Source of the DNA: G963678255 sp963678255
GTDB lineage: Bacteria; Cloacimonadota; Cloacimonadia; Cloacimonadales; WRIO01
NCBI GenBank assembly: GCA_963678255.2
Contig: CAXXTW010000001.1
Coordinates: 806,001 to 870,000 of the forward strand
Direction of reading: 5' to 3'
Length of the DNA: 64,000 nt
Shown: piece after piece, positions 1 through 8,459 of the stretch
Position numbering within the stretch: the stretch's first letter is position 1
How the letters are laid out: every line of letters starts with the position of its first letter
The notes under the pieces: generated by a model
What the model saw: only the letters and a program-made list of their open reading frames with translations
Database searches by the model: none
Told to the model about the DNA's origin: nothing
Program-made: the position numbers and the translations under genes

Positions 1-1
1 A

Positions 2-1801
2 GGAGCTGTAGAGGATATAGATATCTATCTAAAAATTGGGAGTCAGCAATTAAACTCAGTCGATCAATATTTTATTGCTAACTTCTATCCTTACCCTCCT
101 CCTATACCAGATATTAATGTTACGGTTGATATCCTTCAAGGGTTTTTACCCAGCATAAATCACGACTTATATGTAGCGCCTTGGGGTAATGATTTAAACT
201 CAGGTTTAAATCCAAATAATCCCTTAAAGTCTATTGATTATGCGACAAAGATCATAGCTTCTGATTCAACAAATCAAAAAACAGTTCATTTAGCTGCTGG
301 AACCTATTCCCGAACTCAGAATCAGCAGAAATTCCCTTTCTCTATTAAACCAGATACCAAATTGATCGGTGCAGGTATGGATGAAACAATCTTTGATGAT
401 GAAAACCATGGAAAAGTTCTAGGTGGGAATGTTTTTGAAAAAGATGTTGAAGCTGGGAAATTTTCACTAATAAATTGTGGCAATGGTCAATCAGGTTCTT
501 CATTAGGTTTTAGAGGTAACCATGTGAAAATCTACGATATAAAACTATCGGAAAGTAAATTAAATGATGCGTCAGGAATTTGTTTAGGATTATCCAATTA
601 TGGTTTTATTAAAAACATAATCGTAAAAAATAATTCCAGTTCGACCTCTTCTATGGGAATGACTGTCTTTAATAATAAATATACCTATATTGAAAATGTG
701 ATTATCGACAGTCTAAAAACTACCCATACACAAGGTGGAGGGGTCGGGGTCTCTATCACCAACGTTGAAAACCTTGTAATCAACAATATGTCTATTACAA
801 ATTGTCAGGCTTTTGATCCATGGGTCTTTCAATTGGCAAATTTCATTGAAGACGTTCCCACTGAGCTTCATGATCCAATTTTGAATAATGTATTGGTAGC
901 TAACAATCATACAACTCGTGGAGATTGGGATTTAGCTAAAGTAATCTTTGTGGATAATTACAATACTATCCATGCGAACAACTGGACGATAGCTAATAAT
1001 ACAAACTCCAATAAAGTGTTGGGAATAGGATCAGATGTCATATTGAACAATATGATCTTGTATAATCCTGAAATGCCCTATGAAATTGAATATGGATGTG
1101 AACTTATTCCAAATATCAATGGAAGTATCAATAACTCTCTTATTATGAATGGAACAGATAAAATCATTTTTCATAACAATCAAGACCTGTTAAATCTAAA
1201 TCATATTCTTACTGGAGATCCTCATTTCATTGGTGTATTTTCAGATTCCTTAAGTAGAAATATGATGGATTATTATCAACTCAGTTCCGTTTCTGAATGT
1301 ATCAATCGGGGAACTGCTGATACCACAGGACTAAATATTCCAAAGAAAGATTTATCAGGCAAGCAAAGAGTTTGGGATGGTCGAATTGATATGGGTTGCT
1401 TTGAATATGGAGCACCTTATGTTTCCAATACAGATGTTCCCGAAGTTCAATTTACAGGTTACAACTTAAAAAACTATCCCAATCCGATCACCTCAGCTAT
1501 CTCTTCTACCATAATCTCCTTTGATTACCCTGAGAAGTCAAAATATGAGCCACAAATTGAGATCTATAACATAAAGGGTCAAAAGATTAAAACAATTAAA
1601 ACAGGTAGCAGTTTTTATGATTTAGCCGTAAAAGCTAATCTGAGTAAAGAGAATCTTAGCCAAATAAAAAGCAGAAACTTTTCCGTTATCTGGGACCTGA
1701 CCAATGATAACAACCGGAAAGTCGCATCCGGAGTTTATCTCTATCGGGCAGTGATCAACGGAAAAGTTCTGCAAACAAAGAAAATGCTCTTGATGAAGTA
1801 G
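2..1801 (+). CDS. Secreted right-handed beta-helix protein with type IX secretion tail (5' partial)
   Basis: The reading frame is open from the window edge, so the start lies outside; the first ATG (362) is internal. Around base 160-240 the translation gives a YVAPWGNDLNSGLNPNNP stretch, the usual opening of DUF1565/pectate-lyase-like parallel beta-helix proteins, followed by many short N-rich, beta-helix-like turns. The last ~110 residues start with LKNYPNP and end with GVYLYRAVINGKVLQTKKM..., a FlgD-Ig-like sorting tail recognised by the type IX (Por) secretion system, so the protein is probably exported and surface-attached. The tail carries a longer insertion than usual between its first two strands. 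Substrate or ligand is unknown; both polysaccharide binding and structural roles are possible. Confidence 0.8.
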   Translation, partial: GAVEDIDIYLKIGSQQLNSVDQYFIANFYPYPPPIPDINVTVDILQGFLPSINHDLYVAPWGNDLNSGLNPNNPLKSIDYATKIIASDSTNQKTVHLAAGTYSRTQNQQKFPFSIKPDTKLIGAGMDETIFDDENHGKVLGGNVFEKDVEAGKFSLINCGNGQSGSSLGFRGNHVKIYDIKLSESKLNDASGICLGLSNYGFIKNIIVKNNSSSTSSMGMTVFNNKYTYIENVIIDSLKTTHTQGGGVGVSITNVENLVINNMSITNCQAFDPWVFQLANFIEDVPTELHDPILNNVLVANNHTTRGDWDLAKVIFVDNYNTIHANNWTIANNTNSNKVLGIGSDVILNNMILYNPEMPYEIEYGCELIPNINGSINNSLIMNGTDKIIFHNNQDLLNLNHILTGDPHFIGVFSDSLSRNMMDYYQLSSVSECINRGTADTTGLNIPKKDLSGKQRVWDGRIDMGCFEYGAPYVSNTDVPEVQFTGYNLKNYPNPITSAISSTIISFDYPEKSKYEPQIEIYNIKGQKIKTIKTGSSFYDLAVKANLSKENLSQIKSRNFSVIWDLTNDNNRKVASGVYLYRAVINGKVLQTKKMLLMK

Positions 1802-1806
1802 AAAAA

Positions 1807-1830
1807 TATAGATGAGACTGTGCACCTTTT
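1807..1830. repeat. IS left end: target duplication plus terminal inverted repeat
   Basis: TATAGAT (1807-1813) is the left copy of the target duplication; GAGACTGTGCACCTTTT (1814-1830) is the left inverted repeat, matching the reverse complement of the right end with one internal mismatch before the T-run. Confidence 0.8.
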
Positions 1831-2038
1831 AATTTAATTAATTTCTTACTTATCTGCACAATACTATTTTGATATTTAAAAAAACTGGTCGAGTTTCATC
1901 GTTTTTTCCTAAAACTTCATTTTGACATTATGTTTTTATTTTCTTGTTTTTTTAAACCAATATTAGACACGTCTAAATACTCTAAAATCATAATACACCT
2001 ATGACAAGAAATGCTTATAATAATATTAAATAAATAGC

Positions 2039-2066
2039 TTTACATAATACTTAATAGTATTATAAT
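2039..2066 (+). promoter_or_regulatory. Transposase promoter
   Basis: TTTACA (2039-2044), 16-bp spacer, perfect TATAAT (2061-2066), 34 bp before the transposase start. It lies inside the element, so the IS carries its own promoter. Confidence 0.5.
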
Positions 2067-2099
2067 GGTTTATAAATAAAATATTATTAAGGTGTTAAT

Positions 2100-3626
2100 A
2101 TGATGAAAAAATCGACTCATAATTTGTTTGAATTTATACCAAACAAAGATAATTATTGTATTAAAATTAAGGTTCCTATTGTTTTAGAAATTCCAAAAAC
2201 TGAGTCCAACAGAAAGCTTCTGGCTGTTTTTTTGAGACTTATTTTTTTTGCTTGTTGTGAAAACTTGTTTACTTTTCAAGAAATAGCTAACATTCTGGGA
2301 TTTAATGACAGAAGGGATATTGATAATTACTACAGAGAGTTTAAGAAAAAAGGCTATGACTTTCTTGGCTTATTAACTCGGAAAGTAGATTTATCCAAGT
2401 ATGTCGACATTATTCAAAAAATTGTGATCGATAATCCTTTTTTAACAGTACCTGAACTATTCCTGATCTTTAAAGGTAAGTTTCCATTAGTTAAAATGTG
2501 CGCAGTATCTTTTAATAAATACCTTTCACAAGCGAATACCTGTTTAATTTTACAAAGTATCCATAAAAATATCAGTAAAAAAGGCAACTATTGGGATAAA
2601 AATCATTTGTTTTCATATCTCTTAAAAAACAATGAGAATCCGGTGGTAAAAAAAAGAATTGAAGAGATGAAAGAATCCGAGATTGAAACAAAACCAGAAA
2701 AAGTATCAGTCAAAATTAAGTTAAGTACACAAACTAAAAGCTTTTTAGTAAAATTTTTAGTAGGTGCTTCTATGAGTTATCAAATGATAGCTTTTATTAT
2801 GGGTATGTCGAAATCAAATGTTAGAAAACTGGTGTATAGAGATCCATACTTTTATCAATTATTACTGAGTTCGATAGTTAGATACAGCGGTATCATTAGT
2901 GTTGATGAAAAATATGTTAAATTGAATGGTGTTTTTCTATATGTTTTTTCGGCTGTTGATGATAAGACAGGTATTCCTTTGATGGTTCAGCTATACCCTC
3001 AAAAGAATGCTGATAGTTGGAAGATTTTTTTCACACTTTTCAAAAAACATTATGGCAATCCTTCTTTAATAATCAGTGATGGCTGTCCATCGCTGGCAAA
3101 GGGCAGAAAAGAGGTGTTTCCTAAAGTAAGTTTTCAATACTGCAAATTCCATAAGATGAAAAACCTGATTAAAAATATATATCAAAGTGAAAAAGACATT
3201 AAACTAATAAAAAAAATAATTAACAAACTCAAACAAGTTTTCAATAGGCAAACTGTTGGAGCTAGAAGGAAAGCACTGTTAGAATTAGAAAAAATGATTA
3301 CAGGTACTGCTAAAGAATATTTCATTTCCAGTTTTGTGGGGCAATGGAAACACTTAACCAAGAGCTATACATCTAATGCGGCTGAAAGATGGAATAAAAA
3401 AATTGATAAGGTTATTTCAGGAAAATACGGACTAAAAACTCCTGAAACGATTGAACAACTTGTTCATTGCTTATGGTTCAGAGAACTTATCACGAATGGC
3501 AAAGTTCATTTAGACTCAAAATCCATTATTTCTACTATAAATATTCCAAAATATAGTCAAGAAATGATTGAAACAAACCACATGGAACAGTTATTTGATA
3601 TCAAAGCCTATCGGAAAGTCGCTTAG
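2100..3626 (+). CDS. DDE transposase (508 aa)
   Basis: Cuts and joins the ends of the surrounding IS. The first ~240 residues are helical with two helix-turn-helix-like segments (FQEIANILGFNDR and YQMIAFIMGMSKSNVRKL). The catalytic core shows VDEKYVKLNG (D269), ISDGCPSL (D327) and NAAERWNKKI (E429), a D-58-D-102-E arrangement with a helical insert between the second and third acids, reminiscent of IS256/MULE-type transposases. Between them lies CKFHKMKNLIKNIY, a C/H motif found in that superfamily. The start is ATGATG at 2100 behind AAGGTG. The only gene of the element; length and all catalytic residues argue that it is functional. Exact IS family assignment needs a database search. Confidence 0.85.
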   Translation: MMKKSTHNLFEFIPNKDNYCIKIKVPIVLEIPKTESNRKLLAVFLRLIFFACCENLFTFQEIANILGFNDRRDIDNYYREFKKKGYDFLGLLTRKVDLSKYVDIIQKIVIDNPFLTVPELFLIFKGKFPLVKMCAVSFNKYLSQANTCLILQSIHKNISKKGNYWDKNHLFSYLLKNNENPVVKKRIEEMKESEIETKPEKVSVKIKLSTQTKSFLVKFLVGASMSYQMIAFIMGMSKSNVRKLVYRDPYFYQLLLSSIVRYSGIISVDEKYVKLNGVFLYVFSAVDDKTGIPLMVQLYPQKNADSWKIFFTLFKKHYGNPSLIISDGCPSLAKGRKEVFPKVSFQYCKFHKMKNLIKNIYQSEKDIKLIKKIINKLKQVFNRQTVGARRKALLELEKMITGTAKEYFISSFVGQWKHLTKSYTSNAAERWNKKIDKVISGKYGLKTPETIEQLVHCLWFRELITNGKVHLDSKSIISTINIPKYSQEMIETNHMEQLFDIKAYRKVA

Positions 3627-3633
3627 GGGAAAA

Positions 3634-3657
3634 GAAAAGTGCACAGTCTCTATAGAT
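3634..3657. repeat. IS right end: terminal inverted repeat plus target duplication
   Basis: GAAAAGTGCACAGTCTC (3634-3650) is the right inverted repeat and TATAGAT (3651-3657) the right copy of the target duplication. Confidence 0.8.
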
Positions 3658-3683
3658 AATGAGAAATATAACTCAAAAATGTC

Positions 3684-3711
3684 TTGACATTTAAAAATTT
3701 ACATTTATGCT
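3684..3711 (+). promoter_or_regulatory. Promoter of the lipoprotein-ruvX-mltG operon
   Basis: Perfect TTGACA (3684-3689), 16-bp spacer and TATGCT (3706-3711). The -10 ends only 6 bp before the ATG at 3718, so the mRNA would be leaderless or nearly so; no Shine-Dalgarno sequence precedes that ATG. The IS inserted just upstream and does not disrupt it. Confidence 0.45.
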
Positions 3712-3717
3712 CGTATT

Positions 3718-4305
3718 ATGAAAAAATGTAGAATTGTATATTTAGTTATAGTGGTTCTTTCTGGATTAATTTTATCCAGTTGCAATGTCTTTTCAACAAG
3801 AAAAGCAGAAGATCCAAATAAAAGAGTTGATTGGAACAGTTTCCAGACAACTCCTGTTAAGACTTTAGAAAATTTACAATACTCATATAATTATAGAGAA
3901 AATGTTTACAATTACAGCAGCTTGTTTTTTGAAGACTTTAGATTTTATTTTGATTCGCAGGATGCAAATGATTTTAATATCCCATCAAGCTGGAGTAAAT
4001 CTGCTGAAATTGATATGTTGCTTAATACTTATCAAAGAATAGATTCCGGGAGTTCTATGCAACTGGTTTTAAGCACAATACCTGATCAATCAGATAATAT
4101 TCAGGCAAATCAGGCATGGTTGTATCGAACATACGAATTAACAGTGAGACACTCGATTGAAAATATGCCAGAATTATTTATTGGTAAATTTAGATTGTTT
4201 TTAATTAAGGAGCAAAGTGGTTTTTGGAAGATTAAAGAGTGGAATGATTATCGAACAACCTCACCCTATACTTGGGGAAGAATGAAAAATGCGTTTTCGT
4301 TATAA
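3718..4305 (+). CDS. Predicted lipoprotein, paralogue of the next gene
   Basis: 195 aa. Type II signal peptide: MKKCRIVY, hydrophobic core, LSSC lipobox with Cys at residue 22, so lipid-anchored in the envelope. The mature part (TTPVKTLENLQYSYNYRENV, then EDFRFYFD, and a final SGFWKIKEWNDYRT strand) has the pattern of a small cystatin/NTF2-like fold and is clearly related to the following protein. First gene of the ruvX-mltG run; overlaps the next gene by 17 bp. Function unknown. Confidence 0.75.
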   Translation: MKKCRIVYLVIVVLSGLILSSCNVFSTRKAEDPNKRVDWNSFQTTPVKTLENLQYSYNYRENVYNYSSLFFEDFRFYFDSQDANDFNIPSSWSKSAEIDMLLNTYQRIDSGSSMQLVLSTIPDQSDNIQANQAWLYRTYELTVRHSIENMPELFIGKFRLFLIKEQSGFWKIKEWNDYRTTSPYTWGRMKNAFSL

Positions 4306-4852
4306 ACTGTATTTTCTAATTATCATAATAATCTTAATCTTTGGATGTAGTAATCCCTTTAATCCAGGATTTTCTCAAAATAGAAACGTTAGTGTAGAAT
4401 ATGTGTATAAACCCACTACTCCTGAAAATGTTTTAAAAAATCTAATAGAAGCTTACAATCAGAAAGATTTGAATATTTATAAAAATTGTTTATCTGATTC
4501 TTTTCGATTTCAATTAAAAACTTCAGATATTCCTGAAATTGGTATTGACTGGTGGGGATATGAACAAGAAGTTGAATATCATAACAATTTATTTGGAAAA
4601 GGTTCTTCAGACGGGTCATTTCCTTCCCCTGACAATATTGTATTAACCTTAGAAATCCCTCCACAAAGCAATTGGGAAAATGATACACAAACAGGTCATG
4701 AGAAATGGGTAATCATTGCATGCCCATTTTATCTTCACTTATTTTACAGTAATCAAACTGATATTTCTGCCAGTGGATTTGCGCGTTTTTACTTAAAACA
4801 GGAAAATGATCAATGGGTTATTGCCATGTGGGTTGATGAGAGTTATTTATAA
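4289..4852 (+). CDS. Predicted lipoprotein, NTF2/SnoaL-like
   Basis: 187 aa with a lipoprotein signal (hydrophobic Ile-rich core, LIFGC lipobox, Cys at about residue 20). The mature part has PENVLKNLIEAYNQKDLNIYKNCLSDSFRF, the usual opening helix of NTF2-like folds (DUF4440-like), ending in YLKQENDQWVIAMWVDE. It resembles the preceding lipoprotein segment by segment, so the pair looks like a tandem duplication. Starts inside the upstream gene and ends 6 bp before ruvX, implying co-translation. The role is unknown; position beside mltG hints at an envelope function. Confidence 0.75.
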   Translation: MRFRYKLYFLIIIIILIFGCSNPFNPGFSQNRNVSVEYVYKPTTPENVLKNLIEAYNQKDLNIYKNCLSDSFRFQLKTSDIPEIGIDWWGYEQEVEYHNNLFGKGSSDGSFPSPDNIVLTLEIPPQSNWENDTQTGHEKWVIIACPFYLHLFYSNQTDISASGFARFYLKQENDQWVIAMWVDESYL

Positions 4853-4858
4853 ACTGTT

Positions 4859-5272
4859 ATGCATAGAATTTTAGCTATTGATTACGGTGAAAAAAATATT
4901 GGAATTGCGGTAAGTGATCTTTTACATTTATTTTCTAAACCGCTTACCACAATTACTAACTTAGGTTTTTCATATATTGTAAAAAAATTATCTGAATTAA
5001 TTAAAGAGCAAAATGTAGGGCTGGTTTTACTGGGATTACCTTTGAGTGTTGCTGGATTGGATACTCAGAAAACTGCTCAGGTAAGAGCTTTTTATGAGCA
5101 GTTAAAGCAAGAATTGACAGTTTCTATTGAATTATGGGATGAACGTTATACTACTATGGATGCAAGAGATTTACTTATAAAAAAAGGAATAAAACAGAAA
5201 GCGGGCAAAAAGATTATTGATCAAACAGCCGCAGCTATGATTTTAAAGAACTATTTAGAAGCGAGAAAGTGA
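4859..5272 (+). CDS. ruvX: RuvX/YqgF Holliday-junction resolvase-like nuclease
   Basis: 137 aa, normal length for YqgF. RNase H-fold signatures are present: ILAIDYGEKNIGIAVSD at the N-terminus with the first catalytic Asp, LVLLGLPLS in the middle, ELWDERYTTMDARDLL, and KIIDQTAAAMILKNYLE with the last catalytic Asp. The family processes pre-16S rRNA 5' ends and/or resolves recombination intermediates. The stop codon overlaps the mltG start, a frequent pairing in bacteria. Confidence 0.93.
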   Translation: MHRILAIDYGEKNIGIAVSDLLHLFSKPLTTITNLGFSYIVKKLSELIKEQNVGLVLLGLPLSVAGLDTQKTAQVRAFYEQLKQELTVSIELWDERYTTMDARDLLIKKGIKQKAGKKIIDQTAAAMILKNYLEARK

Positions 5273-6267
5273 TGAAAAGAATTATATTAGAATCAAGATT
5301 TGTTTTAGTGGTTAGCTTGATGTTATTTATACTTTTAAGTATATTTGGGGTTCTGTTAGTAAAACCTGTAACAATTAAATATACTATTGTTGACATATTC
5401 CCTGGTCAAACTGCCAAAACAATTGCTAAAACTTTGGAAAAGCAGGGTGTCATTGGAAATTCTACGGTATTTTACATATTATCAAGGTTAACTGGTGATG
5501 ATAAACGCTTAAAACAAGGCGCATATTTATTTACAGGAAAGATGAATATTCTCGAAGCTTTACATAAAATTGTTTCTGGTGAAATATTAGTTCAAAAAAT
5601 TACAATACCAGAAGGCTCTTCTATCTTTAAGACTCTAAAGATCATCTCAGAATACAAAATTAGCAGTTATGATAGCCTGTACGCACTGTGTACAAACAAA
5701 TCGTTTGTTAAGCAAATTACAGGGTTTGAATGTGATAATTTGGAAGGATTCCTTTACCCAGATACTTATATATTGAATTTCAGAAGTACTGAAAGAGAAA
5801 TCATCGAAACAATAGTAATTAATTTCTTCTCAAAGATGAAGGACTCAAATATTGATTATTCAAATAAACATGCTTTTTATGAAATTCTAAAATTAGCTTC
5901 TATTGTTGAAAAAGAAGCTATCTACGGAGAAGAAAAACCATTGATTGCTTCTGTTTATCAAAATAGATTGGATAAAGGGATGTTACTCCAAGCTGATCCT
6001 ACTGCCACCTATCAAATGGAAGAATATGGGATACATAAGTCAAAACTGTACTATACCGATGTTAGAAAAGATACCCCACATAACACCTATATCCATGAAG
6101 GTTTGCCACCAACACCAATTTGTACTCCTTCTGTCTCTTCGATTAAAGCGTCATTAACTCCTGCAAAAACAGATTATTTGTTCTTTTTTGCCAAAGATGA
6201 TGGTCATCATATCTTTACCTTAAACTATGCAGAGCATTTAAAATTGCAGAAACAATTAAAAATTTAA
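5272..6267 (+). CDS. mltG: Endolytic murein transglycosylase MltG (YceG-like)
   Basis: 331 aa. One N-terminal membrane segment (about residues 10-30), a LysM-like region (DIFPGQTAKTIAKTLEKQGV), then the YceG catalytic domain with LEGFLYPDTYIL, ASIVEKEAIYGEE (catalytic Glu), VYQNRLDKGMLLQADPT and YNTYIHEGLPPTPI-like signature. Cleaves nascent glycan strands in the periplasm and helps to terminate peptidoglycan elongation. The GTG at 5269 is an alternative start three bases upstream; the ATG overlaps the ruvX stop by one base. Confidence 0.93.
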   Translation: MKRIILESRFVLVVSLMLFILLSIFGVLLVKPVTIKYTIVDIFPGQTAKTIAKTLEKQGVIGNSTVFYILSRLTGDDKRLKQGAYLFTGKMNILEALHKIVSGEILVQKITIPEGSSIFKTLKIISEYKISSYDSLYALCTNKSFVKQITGFECDNLEGFLYPDTYILNFRSTEREIIETIVINFFSKMKDSNIDYSNKHAFYEILKLASIVEKEAIYGEEKPLIASVYQNRLDKGMLLQADPTATYQMEEYGIHKSKLYYTDVRKDTPHNTYIHEGLPPTPICTPSVSSIKASLTPAKTDYLFFFAKDDGHHIFTLNYAEHLKLQKQLKI

Positions 6268-6273
6268 TTTTAT

Positions 6274-6885
6274 ATGGAAATAATAATATTAAGGCATGCA
6301 GAAGCAAATCATTTGTTAGAAAATTGGAAACAAAAGGTCTGTTATCACAAATTTAATCAATTAATGGCGGAATGGGAAGATGTCCCTTTAACTCAAAAAG
6401 GCCTTCAACAAGCAGAGAAAACATCTGATATTTTAGAAGGTAATTTTGATTTGATTTATTCTAGCCCATTAAAAAGGGCTATTGATACAGCAAGAATTGT
6501 TAATAAAAATAATAGAAATATTATTCTAGAAGACTTGTTAAAAGAGATAAGAATTCATCCTCCACGTATTTTTAGAAGTTTTACTTTTTCTATCAATAGT
6601 TGGATTATCTTATGCACTTTTTTTTCATTTTTTAATGGAAATTTTTCAAAGTATATGAAACAAGCCCGTGACTTATTTGATTTTTTTATTTCTACAGATA
6701 GTAAAAGACTATTAGTGGTATCTCATTCAGCTAGAATACATTCTATGATAATGTATGTTAGATTTTGTTCTTATTTAAAGTTATTGTCTAGCCATTATAA
6801 ACCTTGTGGGATTTCTGTTGTTAGATTTAATTACTGTCCTCAATCTCATAAATCATTTGAACAGCAAATCAAACCAAATACATAA
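6274..6885 (+). CDS. Histidine phosphatase superfamily protein
   Basis: 203 aa. Starts with MEIIILRHAEANH, the phosphohistidine motif, followed by WEDVPLTQKGLQQA and YSSPLKRAIDTARIV, and later VVSHSARIHSMIMYV with the second histidine. This is the phosphoglycerate mutase/alpha-ribazole phosphatase/SixA group; the substrate cannot be told. The middle (residues ~95-125) is more hydrophobic and shorter in acidic conserved residues than in phosphoglycerate mutases. Seven bases after mltG, so probably the last gene of that transcript. Confidence 0.8.
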   Translation: MEIIILRHAEANHLLENWKQKVCYHKFNQLMAEWEDVPLTQKGLQQAEKTSDILEGNFDLIYSSPLKRAIDTARIVNKNNRNIILEDLLKEIRIHPPRIFRSFTFSINSWIILCTFFSFFNGNFSKYMKQARDLFDFFISTDSKRLLVVSHSARIHSMIMYVRFCSYLKLLSSHYKPCGISVVRFNYCPQSHKSFEQQIKPNT

Positions 6886-6907
6886 ATCATTATTTTAAAA
6901 AAAATAT

Positions 6908-6938
6908 TTGACATTTTAATAGATCTTAATTAATATAA
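6908..6938 (+). promoter_or_regulatory. Promoter for the cNMP-domain histidine kinase
   Basis: TTGACA (6908-6913) followed at 17 bp by TAATAT (6931-6936), overlapping TATAAA (6933-6938). The Shine-Dalgarno AAAAGGAG lies at 6963-6970 before the ATG at 6976. Confidence 0.55.
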
Positions 6939-6975
6939 AAAATCAAAATGATAGATTAGGTTAAAAGGAGAAAAT

Positions 6976-8100
6976 ATGCGTGATATTCAATCCATCATTA
7001 AACAAATGGATTTTTTTCAAAACTTATCAGATGATCATATAAATACTATATTACCTTATTTTCAGGAAAAACATTATCAAAAAAAAGAAATAGTTTTTGA
7101 AGAATATACTCCAGGAGATTCATTTTTTATTATCTTAGAAGGTGAGATTGAAATTTATAAACATTTAAGTAAAACGATTGAAACCACCCAAGCTGAATTA
7201 GATATTTTGCGACCCTACAGTTATTTTGGAGAAATGTCTTTAGTTGATGACTATCCTAGATCAGCTACAGTAAAAGCTCGAACAAACGTTGTTTTGCTAA
7301 AGATGACTAAAAAAGATTTTATTGATATTTGCATGCAATTCCCTATAGTAATTTTTAATTTGATGAGAACAATATCTGTCAGATTACGAAATACAAATCA
7401 GAAATTTGTTGAGATTGTTGATCAATTGATTAAAGAGAGTAGAATGGCTGCAATCGGCACAGCTGCCAGCAAAATTGTTCATGATATAAAGACTCCCATA
7501 ACAGTTATGATCCTCACAGCTGAGTTAATTAGTAGCTTATTTGATAATTCTGAGAAATATACCGAAAAGATAGTTCGTCAAGCCAAAGCATTAGATGAAA
7601 TGGTTCGAGAAATACTTGATTTTGCTAGAGGCGAGCAAAGCTCGCTAAATCTTCATCCCGTTGTATTGGATAATTTCTTTAGAGATGTACTGGAAAGCAT
7701 TGGACCTATTGGGAATGTTAAAAATATAGATATTACTGTGAACAATATTGTAAATAAGCCTGTTGTTTTTGATGAGGGGAAATTTAAACGCTTAATTATT
7801 AATATTATAAAAAATGCAGTTGAAGCTATTGACGAAAATCAAAAGATAAATATTGCATCTTCTCTCATGGATGATAAATGGCAGGTTATTATACAAGATT
7901 CAGGTCAAGGAATTCCCGAAGATATCATTGATAGTTTATTTGAACCATTTGTTACTAAAGGAAAAAAAGGTGGAACTGGTTTAGGCCTAGCTATCAGTAA
8001 GAAGATAGTTGAAGATCATAATGGTAGCATTCAAGTATCTAACACTCTTGGACAAGGAGCATGTTTTGATATTCGTATTCCGTTGATAAATTTAAGATAA
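6976..8100 (+). CDS. Soluble histidine kinase with N-terminal cyclic-nucleotide-binding domain
   Basis: 374 aa, no membrane segment. Residues ~10-125 form a CRP/cNMP-binding domain (YTPGDSFFIILEGEIEIYK, FGEMSLVDDYPRSATVKA with the phosphate-binding-cassette pattern). The kinase follows directly: H-box KIVHDIKTPITVMI with phospho-accepting H169, N-box INIIKNAVEAID, G1 QDSGQGIPED, and GTGLGLAISKKIV. A cytoplasmic ligand is therefore expected to control phosphotransfer. No response regulator lies next to it, so the partner is elsewhere. Monocistronic by appearance, with its own promoter and a strong ribosome-binding site. Confidence 0.88.
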   Translation: MRDIQSIIKQMDFFQNLSDDHINTILPYFQEKHYQKKEIVFEEYTPGDSFFIILEGEIEIYKHLSKTIETTQAELDILRPYSYFGEMSLVDDYPRSATVKARTNVVLLKMTKKDFIDICMQFPIVIFNLMRTISVRLRNTNQKFVEIVDQLIKESRMAAIGTAASKIVHDIKTPITVMILTAELISSLFDNSEKYTEKIVRQAKALDEMVREILDFARGEQSSLNLHPVVLDNFFRDVLESIGPIGNVKNIDITVNNIVNKPVVFDEGKFKRLIINIIKNAVEAIDENQKINIASSLMDDKWQVIIQDSGQGIPEDIIDSLFEPFVTKGKKGGTGLGLAISKKIVEDHNGSIQVSNTLGQGACFDIRIPLINLR

Positions 8101-8171
8101 TATAATTATTACTTGCCAAGAATTACTAATTAATATTTTTTGGTATTAAGAATAGAAGTGAAGGAAGGTGC

Positions 8172-8366
8172 ATGATGTCAAGAATGTGTGATATTTGCGG
8201 AAAGAAACCTTTGAACGGAAATCTTCGCTCTCATGCAATGAATGCAACAAAGAGAAGATTTTTCCCTAATTTATCCAAAATGAGAGCAGAAATAAATGGT
8301 GAAGTAAAAACTATAAAAATATGCTCTTCTTGTTTAAAAACTAACAAAATTAAAAAAGTTATTTAG
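8172..8366 (+). CDS. rpmB: 50S ribosomal protein L28
   Basis: 64 aa, usual L28 length. MCDICGKKPLNGNLRSHAMNATKRRF is diagnostic, and CDIC...CSSC gives the four-cysteine zinc-binding form. ATGATG at 8172/8175 follows AAGGAAGG; either could be used. A perfect intrinsic terminator follows 6 bp after the stop, so the gene is a single transcription unit at its 3' side. Confidence 0.95.
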   Translation: MMSRMCDICGKKPLNGNLRSHAMNATKRRFFPNLSKMRAEINGEVKTIKICSSCLKTNKIKKVI

Positions 8367-8372
8367 TTTATT

Positions 8373-8404
8373 CAGACCGTTTTTTAAAACGGTCTGTTTT
8401 TTTA
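8373..8404 (+). terminator. Intrinsic terminator after rpmB
   Basis: Perfect stem CAGACCGTTTT / AAAACGGTCTG (8373-8396) followed by a run of Ts (8397-8403). Confidence 0.9.
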
Positions 8405-8459
8405 TAAAAATCATATTAATATATGATATAAATTTATAGGTTATATTTTGGGGGGTTAT

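Larger units (their letters stand above)
1814..3650 (+). mobile_element. Complete insertion sequence, 1837 bp, single transposase gene
   Basis: Ends are GAGACTGTGCAC-type inverted repeats (12 identical bases then a mostly matching T-rich run) at 1814-1830 and 3634-3650. The bases just outside are identical on both sides: TATAGAT at 1807-1813 and at 3651-3657, read as a 7-bp target-site duplication. It landed 12 bp after the stop of the beta-helix protein gene and before the lipoprotein operon. Intact ends, intact transposase and a perfect target duplication suggest a recent insertion. The IS family is not certain. Confidence 0.85.
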
